This document shows, one piece after another, positions 56,786 to 64,000 of a DNA stretch of 64,000 nucleotides. Made by a program: the position numbers and the translations under genes. This stretch comes from Diaporthe sp. PMI_573 (Eukaryota; Ascomycota; Sordariomycetes; Diaporthales; Diaporthaceae). Position 1 is the first letter of the stretch; the number at the start of each line of letters is the position of its first letter. The stretch covers positions 620,001 to 684,000 of the forward strand of contig JAJTUP010000008.1 in the NCBI GenBank assembly GCA_021399435.1, in the 5' to 3' direction. The notes below the pieces were generated by a model that was given only the letters and a program-made list of their open reading frames with translations, made no database searches and was not told the DNA's origin.

Positions 56786-57861
56786 GTTGACTATTGGTCG
56801 TGGCGACGTTTGCTGAGCTTGTGTGCGTATATGGATGTGTCAAGCTTGTCACGAAAGCGGATAGCAATTACTTGTGAGTTCTGGGAATCTACAGTCGAAA
56901 TCGAAAGGAAACTGTCGTCAATATATAAACGTGGCACAGCAGCCTGGACAAAGCATGTGAGCTGTAGGTAGGTGGTCGTCAGGGTCATGCGGGATGATGT
57001 CATTTGTGTGTGGCACACCTCAGCTGTGCCACACTCCCTGACTCCTCTACGTGCACTGTTGGCGAGGACTGATCGAATCGGAGTGGGTTTTGATTTGCTT
57101 TGATTTGTTGGCCGCCACAGGCCTTAAGCTAGCGTCAAAGGTAATACTGCCTCACATCCCGTCTCCTACCAGTTGACCCGAGCATCCACCAAATCCAGCC
57201 TTTCGCAATTCCCAAAAGTCCAATCACCCCTCCCCGATTCCGGCACCTAGGCTCCTAGATCTAGGCGTTCCAAGGAAAACCCTGCGGGAAAAACCTTGGA
57301 AGGAGGGTTGTCCAATTTATCTATCGCCGTCCAAGCAAGAAACGCACAAGCCCCAGCCAGTCGATTCCAGCCACACCTGTGGCGCGTCCGATTTCCAACG
57401 TCATGTACATCAATCGACTGTAGCATCCCAACCCCTCTCAAAAACAATCCTTTGAGCATGATTAAAGAACAAGTCGCGTTCTAAACTAGGTATGATGCTG
57501 CTGAGTTTCAACAGACATCAAGAAAGAAAGGAAGGAAGACAGACAGAAGAAAACCTAATGAAAACGAAATGTTGACGTGTGGGGAGAGCCTTTCTGTTTT
57601 CGTTTTCTGCCCCTTCCCCCACCCCTACTTTTTTTTGAATTTTTTTCTTTTCCCGGTTTTTTTTTTGTGCTTTTCTTTTCTTCTCGTTTCCGTACGTCCT
57701 CACTTTTCCAGAGCCGAAGTTATCAATTTCGCGCTGGTTGTTTTCGGTTTTAGAACTGGTGACACGGACTTGACTGCTCCTGCAGACCAAGTGTGCCGGT
57801 CGGGTGGGGGGGAGGGGCGGAGGGGCAAAAACAAAAAGAACAAAACAACCAATCCCTCGGA
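56786..57861. other. Intergenic region with T-rich tract
   Basis: Upstream region of the small Gly/Val-rich gene and 3' side of the RRM gene. A strongly T-rich stretch lies at about 57626-57690. No further gene is recognised. Confidence 0.55.
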
Positions 57862-59343
57862 CTACTTCTTAACGAAATAGCCGATAATCTCCCTATCGTC
57901 ACGACCCTCAGGGCTGGTGCGCCCAGTAGTCGCATCTGATTGAGAGTCCCCGGCGGATGCGTCGATCTGGGGACTCTCGCGTGAGGACGTGCTGCTCTCC
58001 TCAGCTTGTTGATCGCGCGGCTGTTGGGAGGGATCGGGCACCACGACAGAATATGCAATGACTGGACCCTTCCCCTTCAGATTACCCTTCCAGGAGGCTG
58101 CGCGGGGGTTCAACCTGGATGGACGGCTAGTTTGACCGTCCTGTGGCCCAGCTGGTTGATGGCTCGGTGCAGCCAACTGAAAACCTGGCGGTGGTGGTCG
58201 AGCCATGGGTTGGTAGCCGTCAAATCCCCCATGATGATAAGCGCCTTGTTGATGACCCGGAACGTAGTGCCAAACTGCGTTCGCGGGAGGGGCGGAGGGA
58301 CTCTGGTACTGCTGCTGTTGGTTCCCAGGCCATGGCATGGCGTTGAAGGGCTGGGGCTGGGGCTGCTGGGGCTGCTGGGGTTGCCGGTGCTTATCGCCCT
58401 TATAAGGGAGGATCCCGTCCATGACTGGGAACTCGTCCTGGTTCTTCACCATGGGCTTGCCCCAGGAGATTCGAAGCCGACAGTCATAGACGGGGACACC
58501 CTGCAGCTGGCGCAAGGCCATCAGCGCATCGCGCCGCAGCGCGAACTGAACAAAGGCATTGCTCTCGAAGGACCTGTTAAAATATCGGATCTGGCCAAAG
58601 TCCCCGAAGAGGAACTTGAGCTCGTCGTTGGACACGTTCTTCTTGATGCCGCCAATGCTCAGGGTCGCATTGTTCACATCGGCGGCGTATTCGCGGAGCC
58701 TATTCGGTGGAGGCTGTGGCGCGTAGCATCGAGGGTTGGCCTTGACCGGGGAGCGAAGGGAACCATGGGAATACGGGCTGCATTTTGGGTGATAGCCGTA
58801 ATCGCGGTAAAGCTCGTTCAGCCAGGGAGTATGATAGACAACGGGAATGGACCTGCCGTCTGGGAGAATCGCTTTCCACTTTCCATTGCTGCCGAGGGTG
58901 ACCCTCTTCGCGTCCCAGGGACACTGGGAGTCAGTCGCCAGGTACGGGAGCCGCAGTGGCTCCGGTGGCTGTAAGACCCATCCCCATTGTTGTGGTGCCT
59001 GCTCCTGCGCAAGGACTGGGTAGATATGCTCTAGGTCATTGCCCTTCCTAGAGTTCGCGTTGCAGACATCGTCTAGCTGGTGCCCAGCGTACGTGGGGTT
59101 TTTAAGAAGGCCGCTCGATTCGGATCCCAGGTGGTTAGGAACCTCTGCCTTCCTTGCCTCCCTTATCCACTCGCAGGAGTAGCACCTGCATCGGTGGCTG
59201 TAGTGGGAGACAATAATTCCGGGCGTTGTGCAGGGGCCTTGAGGGATGAGACACTCGCAATCGCGAATATTGTCCTTCTGGCAACAACTCATGAGTGGTT
59301 CATGTTGTGCCTGTGCTGGTGGGGGTTGCTGAGAGTTGTCCAT
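57862..59343 (-). CDS. RNA-binding protein with one RRM
   Basis: A 493-residue intronless frame. The RRM spans about residues 227-296: RNP2 is LSIGGI, the helix DELKFLFGDFG, RNP1 NAFVQFA, and the end LRISWGKP. This is closest in style to the third RRM of Nam8/TIA-1-like proteins (QLQGVPVYDCRLRISWG). The N-terminal 60 residues carry eight Cys in CC, CxC and CRCYSC groups, perhaps a metal site. The C-terminal third is Gln/Pro-rich (PQQPQQPQPQP) and disordered, as in many mRNA-binding proteins. It probably acts in mRNA control; the target is unknown. Confidence 0.85.
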   Translation of the reverse strand: MDNSQQPPPAQAQHEPLMSCCQKDNIRDCECLIPQGPCTTPGIIVSHYSHRCRCYSCEWIREARKAEVPNHLGSESSGLLKNPTYAGHQLDDVCNANSRKGNDLEHIYPVLAQEQAPQQWGWVLQPPEPLRLPYLATDSQCPWDAKRVTLGSNGKWKAILPDGRSIPVVYHTPWLNELYRDYGYHPKCSPYSHGSLRSPVKANPRCYAPQPPPNRLREYAADVNNATLSIGGIKKNVSNDELKFLFGDFGQIRYFNRSFESNAFVQFALRRDALMALRQLQGVPVYDCRLRISWGKPMVKNQDEFPVMDGILPYKGDKHRQPQQPQQPQPQPFNAMPWPGNQQQQYQSPSAPPANAVWHYVPGHQQGAYHHGGFDGYQPMARPPPPGFQLAAPSHQPAGPQDGQTSRPSRLNPRAASWKGNLKGKGPVIAYSVVVPDPSQQPRDQQAEESSTSSRESPQIDASAGDSQSDATTGRTSPEGRDDREIIGYFVKK

Positions 59344-60511
59344 GGTGGTGGATGAGCGGAGAGTGTGAGAGAATATGGTTGTGGGTCTGAGAGAATAGAG
59401 TCGTTGATGTGAGTGTCAACTAAAGTGGTTGATGGATGTTTGTGGTAACTAAAGGGGTTGATAACTGTGTGTGATAACTACCCCAAGGTGAAGTAAAGCG
59501 GTTGACAGTTCTGTGTGGCAAGTAAGGAAGGAAAGGGAAACCAAAAAGAATTCAGAAGCCAAGGGCTGTGTCGCAACTGTATATCAAGAATTGCAGGCAA
59601 TTTCTTTGGGCAAGTAAAAGATTATACACACTATCCAATACTTCCACAGGATTAAATTAGTCCGGAGTCTCTGGATGTATACTACAGCCAATCAATATGT
59701 GCCGGTAGCTGTCGACGCTCCTGAGTCAACGAGACGGTGCGGAAAGTGAACATCCCCATGACCGCCTTAGCGTGAAATCTCGGTGAGAAATTGTCTGATA
59801 TTCGATATTTTGCAATTATCTCGGCCAACACAATGAACTAAGACAGTCTGCTCGCAGCGAGTCCATCGAAGTTCACACTAGTCATTATTGCAATTAATTG
59901 TTTGGGTTCAAGTCCGTCGGCAGTACACCACCACCTAGGCAGCCCTACTAGTAGGGTATGTGTCCAGCACGGGTGGCACGTCTCTGAAACCCGAATGATG
60001 TTTGGATATCTAATGCCATCCCAGCAAGATACCCTTCCTGAACCCATGCGAAATTATTTGACACACTTGGTCCTGGCCCCCGGATGGCATGGCTTTCGCA
60101 CTCCAAGCACATTCAGCGTGCATGTGTGACTTACGCTACGGTTGAACATCGAGTTGGATCCTTTCAATCTTTCTAGACTGCACTAGAATAGAACCACGAC
60201 CCTGTGGTGTTTTCAAGAGCTTTCTGTGAGTTCGAAAGTTACGGCGGAAAGTAATACGGTGTCCATGAAATGTAGTGTATTCATGTTGCCTGAAGCATAA
60301 AGATGATAGCAGATCATCTCATCTCGCAGCTATCTTCCTTATGTCATCAATCTTCCAAAGGCGAGCCGCATCCCAGATCCCATCATGATATAGCAAAGTG
60401 ATAATGATGCAGCATCGCCGATGACCCATAAAAATGAAAATGCATCCGACCCATGCCCGTACCCGTTCTAAAACTTGGCGCACCCAAATTCTGCCCAGCG
60501 GAAACAACGAA
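59344..60511. other. Intergenic region upstream of the RRM gene
   Basis: Contains the repeat above and the 3' side of the Kar5 gene. No other gene is recognised. Confidence 0.55.
59403..59526 (+). repeat. Degenerate GTTGA...AACTAAAG tandem repeat upstream of the RRM gene
   Basis: Four imperfect copies of 25-44 bp, each starting GTTGA, with a TGTG stretch and ending AACTAAAG or AAGTAA(A)G. They lie 60-180 bp before the RRM start codon, in its leader or promoter. Confidence 0.6.
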
Positions 60512-62087
60512 CTAAAGGCTGGTAGATGTGGTATTTTCCACCCCATCTGTCGTAGCGACGAAAGACCAGGGGACAAAGATGCGGTCTGAATGGCAAACCA
60601 GGAAGCCGATAACCTCCCCAAGGACGACCAAGCCCAGGTTGCGCAAGGCTGAAGGTGCAAGGCCGTATGAGCCCAGCATCAGAGTCACGACAGGGCTGAC
60701 GATGTAGGACATCCATCTGAAGAGGCCCGACCCCCCAAAATAGGATATCGATGCCCCTTCAATGATCATGGCCGAGGCAGCTACCTCATCGAGGGTGCCG
60801 AGGATATCGTTTGTTATATTCTGGGCCTCGTTTAAAGATCGGGCATGGTCGTCTTGCCTTATAGCCAGGGTTTCCGTGACAGTAGTGAGTCGGTCCAAGC
60901 CTCCAGCCAAGTCTTGTTGTCGTGCAAACAGCTCTTGCAGGCCAAGACGTGATGATTCCTGGAGTGTGAAACAATCGATTAGCTAGTCAGTAGATGATGT
61001 TTGGATTCCAAATTACTCACGATCTGGCTGGTCAGTGACAAGGCAGACGCAGAAGCCGCGGCCACCATGGCAACCCATTTGTCGAGGTCATTGCTTCCCT
61101 TGACGAAAACATCCATGCTCCTCTCCTGTGCTGCAGCAACATGAGATGTACCGTCGAGCACGGTCTGCATCATCACCGCAAGTATTCGTTGTAGGTTCGC
61201 CGCGTCCACGAGACCGTTGCTGATTGATTCGCTAGACTTGCTCAAAGTGCTGTCCAAGTTTTCGGAGATGTAGCTGTCCACCTTCGCCAATTTGTCTCTC
61301 AAACGGTCGAGCTCTGGCTCTAGGTTTGCAATCACGTCGCCTGTCCTCTGCACCCGGAGCTCGAGGTTTTCCATGTGCTTTTGGATCTCGACCTCGACTC
61401 CGTGTGTCATTTTTGCCATAACCTGGATGAGGCGCCGGTAGAGGAGAATATTTTGAGCTGCAAATAAAACAAGTCTGTCAGTTGCCTGGGCCACGGGGAC
61501 AGTCGGCTCTTGTACCCACCTTTTTCTTGATCCGCCCTCGCAGCCTCGCAGAACCTCAACGCTTTGTGACGGTAGCTGACCCAGGTCGACCAGGCCGAGT
61601 TCTCCGCAGCCAGGCCCGAAAGGCAATGGTCGATCTCGCGAGAAGTAACGTGGAGTCGCGCCTGTCCGTCGATTGAGAGCTGGCCGAGGGTGGGCTCGCG
61701 AAACTTGTTGCAAACGGATGGGATGGTAAACCTGCCTCGCTCGAGGTCGCAGATGGCCATGCTCGCGGCGTACGAGTCGACGAAGTCTCGGATCTGCCGA
61801 CCGCTGTCGGTGAACACAGTCGCTTCATTCTTCCCGTCGAGTAATTGGCAGTTGCCAACCAGGAGTCTCGCGGCGATCCTGTGGCAGAGGGGCTCGGACT
61901 CGAGGTCTTGTAACTCGCTCAATGCGACGGTGTAGACCTCAGAAGGCTGCGAGCCTGATTGAAGCATCTCGAACGGGCTAAGGTTGAGGTCGTGGCGGGG
62001 GCTGACCACCTGCTTCTTTCCTCCCCAAAAAGCGGCGACAACGTGGGCCCAGAAGATGGCGCACCATAAGAACCTATTTTGAGCCAT
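60512..62087 (-). CDS. kar5: Kar5/Tht1-like nuclear fusion (karyogamy) protein
   Basis: Exons 62087-61520, 61457-61021 and 60958-60512 (62-nt introns, GTGGGT and GTGAGT donors) give 483 residues. A hydrophobic signal sequence ([18 protein letters not shown]) leads. The Cys-rich luminal domain follows, with family signatures [67 protein letters not shown] and [12 protein letters not shown]. Residues about 190-335 are a coiled coil. Two transmembrane helices lie near 417-436 and 441-458, before a short tail. Kar5 sits in the nuclear envelope/ER and is needed to fuse nuclei after mating. The start codon was placed at the Met directly before the signal sequence; the same frame is open upstream, but that part looks non-coding. 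Confidence 0.93.
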
Positions 62088-62558
62088 GGCCGCGATGGGT
62101 GCTGGAAGGAAAGAGGGCAGGTGGAAGGGAGAGGTTTGGGAGCTGTCGTCAACTTTCTGGTGGAATAAATCGGCCAAGGTCAACTGGAAGAGAAGGAAGA
62201 GGTAAGAAGGAAGGTTGCCGCAGCCGTTACGAAACGGAAGTTGCGAAAGGTGTGAGGTACCTCTTTCCTGACCTTCCCAGGTGTTTCCTAGGTCTGAGTC
62301 GACCGCTCTTACAGAATAGAAAATCGGACGAAGGATAGAATGGAGAAGGGTTGAAATCCAAAGCATCACGCAGGCGATAAGACAATGGAAAGTGGGCAGG
62401 CAGAGCGCTGCGTACTCATGAAGATTTCGAGCACCACCACGTTTCTCTGTCTGAGAAAGGATACAAGAACGAGTGTCGAGTTGCTTCTATACTAATCTAC
62501 TAATTTAGATATTACATTCTCATCCAAGAAATTGGCCCGACAGCGTCAGAAGCTCAAA
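62088..62558. other. Intergenic region between Kar5 and GMC oxidoreductase genes
   Basis: Kar5 5' region and GMC-gene 3' region. Nothing else is seen. Confidence 0.6.
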
Positions 62559-64000
62559 CTATCCGTTCAGAATGACATCTGCCGCCTTCTCGCTCATAAT
62601 GAAGATCGGAGCCTGGATGAAAATACCAGGGATACGCGGGAAAACGCTCGCATCGACGACCCTTAGGCCCGCGACACCCCTCACGCGGAACTTGCTGTCC
62701 AAGACCGCCAGCGGGTCGTTATCAGCCCCGATCGGGCACGTACACGAGGCATGGTGCCCCCATGCGTGATCCTTGATGTACGTCCTCAGGTCGTCGTCCG
62801 AGACGACGTCGGGGCCGGGCCTCTCCTCCACGAAGCCGTCGCCCCCGAGGATCGCGTACGAGTTGTACCGCCTCAGGGCCTCCCTCGACATGTTGAGCGC
62901 TTGCACCATGGCGGCCAGGTCAAGGTCGTCCGCGCCTCCTTCCGTCGTGCCCGTGTCGAAGTAGTTGAAGTTGATAATCGGGGTGTCGAGCGGGTCTGTT
63001 GACCGAAGCTGGACCGTGCCGGCGCGGTTGCGTGTGTGGGCTTTGAGCGTGTACCACGAGAAGTGCTTGTGGTCCCTAACTGCGTCGTCGCCCCATCGAG
63101 GGAAGTACCCGGTGAAGTCGACTGGGCCTCCGAAGATGTACAAGTCGATATCGGAGTTGGCCGCTGCCTCGGAGTTGACGGCCATGGTGGCAGCAAGCCC
63201 GTTGGTGGCGTACGCTCCACGAGCCCCGAGGATGTAAGGGCTGTTTTGCCAGCGCGTCAGACATCGGTCTTGTGCCTTGCCGTCAAAGGTGCAGCCATCC
63301 AAGAGCTTGAAATCAGTAGGATGCTTGACATTGACATTGATCTCGTAGCGGTCCTGCATGTTGGTTCCAACTCCAGGCAGGTCTTTGATCACTGGGATTC
63401 CGAATCCCTCCAGTTCAGCCCTGGGGCCGACTCCGCTGAGCTTGAGGATCTGAGGGGTGTTAAAGGCGCCGCCCGAGAGGATCACCTCTTTGGTTGCCCT
63501 AGCGGACCCAGGAGTTCCTGACCCGCCACTCAGCGGGCTTGCTCGGTAGAGATATCTGCCGTCCAAGAACTCGACACCTGTTGCTCGAGGTGTTGTGCCG
63601 CTCTGGTCGAAGACGACTTTAGTAACATGGGTATTCTGGCGCACGGTCAAGGGGAAACCCTTTGCGACTGTGTCTGTGATGTGATCGCGAACGGAAATCC
63701 GCGTGCCGTCGTTCATGATAAGAGGGATCTGAAAGAAGCCCTGGGCACTATCACGCTTGGGGTCCGTCCGACTATTGGGATCAACCAACAGTGTCTTGGC
63801 GAGTCCGGTGACAGCAGCCAACGGATCGGGCCCGACACCCATCACAGCGGCTCCGCTGGCAAGCTGTCGGGTGAGCTTCAGATCTTGAAGCAGAATGCTT
63901 GGGTCTGTTGGCTCGACATTTTGCCACGAGTAAACACGGTCGAGGTACTGGTTCATGTTCGCTGCGGACCACGATGTATCCCCTGTGAGCTGGGCGATTC
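62559..64000 (-). CDS. GMC-family FAD-dependent oxidoreductase (5' part outside window)
   Basis: The frame is open from the stop at 62559 to the window edge, about 480 residues, so the N-terminal FAD-binding GxGxxG part is missing only because the window ends. Seen directly: the second GMC signature GAFNTPQILKLSGVG, LPGVGTNMQDR (family motif), and the C-terminal domain with HHASCTCPIG holding the active-site His, then VDASVFPRIPG and the terminal IMSEKAADVI. Such enzymes oxidise alcohols (glucose, choline, aryl alcohols) and reduce O2 or another acceptor. The substrate cannot be read. Whether it is secreted depends on the missing start. Confidence 0.93.
   Translation of the reverse strand, partial: IAQLTGDTSWSAANMNQYLDRVYSWQNVEPTDPSILLQDLKLTRQLASGAAVMGVGPDPLAAVTGLAKTLLVDPNSRTDPKRDSAQGFFQIPLIMNDGTRISVRDHITDTVAKGFPLTVRQNTHVTKVVFDQSGTTPRATGVEFLDGRYLYRASPLSGGSGTPGSARATKEVILSGGAFNTPQILKLSGVGPRAELEGFGIPVIKDLPGVGTNMQDRYEINVNVKHPTDFKLLDGCTFDGKAQDRCLTRWQNSPYILGARGAYATNGLAATMAVNSEAAANSDIDLYIFGGPVDFTGYFPRWGDDAVRDHKHFSWYTLKAHTRNRAGTVQLRSTDPLDTPIINFNYFDTGTTEGGADDLDLAAMVQALNMSREALRRYNSYAILGGDGFVEERPGPDVVSDDDLRTYIKDHAWGHHASCTCPIGADNDPLAVLDSKFRVRGVAGLRVVDASVFPRIPGIFIQAPIFIMSEKAADVILNG

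Noticed and set aside
62088..62369. Upstream extension of Kar5
   Set aside because: It would place about 94 residues before the signal sequence; the Met at 62087 gives a normal cleavable leader.

Overview
The window reads as nuclear DNA of a filamentous ascomycete (Pezizomycotina, most likely Sordariomycetes; the class is my inference). The genes are broken by short GT-AG introns (43-230 nt) with CTRAY-type branch sites. The families present are fungal: copper-fist and Zn2Cys6 regulators, fungal phytochrome, HET, DUF6604, Kar5 and NACHT/STAND. I rebuilt exon structures by eye from splice sites and frame, so the ends are predictions. No tRNA, rRNA or CRISPR was recognised.

Layout. 1-5 kb holds no gene I can support, only simple repeats. 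5.5-8.5 kb is a copper-fist transcription factor behind a very long leader that is almost free of ATG. 11.4-16.3 kb (minus) is a complete phytochrome hybrid histidine kinase. 19-27 kb is a looser region: a decayed minus-strand locus, a GS-type amidoligase, a Zn2Cys6/ankyrin protein, a one-helix membrane peptide and a small acidic protein. 28-40 kb is a conserved-looking housekeeping block: a Lys/Pro/Ala/Glu-rich protein, a PP2A activator (PTPA/RRD), an AT-hook/SANT-like nuclear protein and a 1.2-kilo-residue coiled-coil protein.

42-56 kb looks like an accessory self/non-self island. It has a lipase-NACHT (NLR-like) protein, a secreted alpha/beta hydrolase, a dead epoxide-hydrolase-like gene, a DUF6604 protein and a HET-domain gene stopped by one in-frame TAG. 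Two degenerate 15-bp tandem arrays in inverted orientation bracket the two hydrolase genes, with the same 8-bp word just outside each. 56-64 kb carries a small Gly/Val-rich protein, an RRM protein, the karyogamy protein Kar5 and the 3' part of a GMC oxidoreductase cut by the window end.

How it fits together. The regulators (copper, light) and the housekeeping genes show no operon-like coupling. The only plausible functional grouping is 42-56 kb, where an NLR, a HET gene and a DUF6604 gene sit together; such genes often neighbour each other in fungal allorecognition regions. Gene decay there (two nonsense codons and two indels in one gene, one nonsense in another) points to relaxed or fast evolution.
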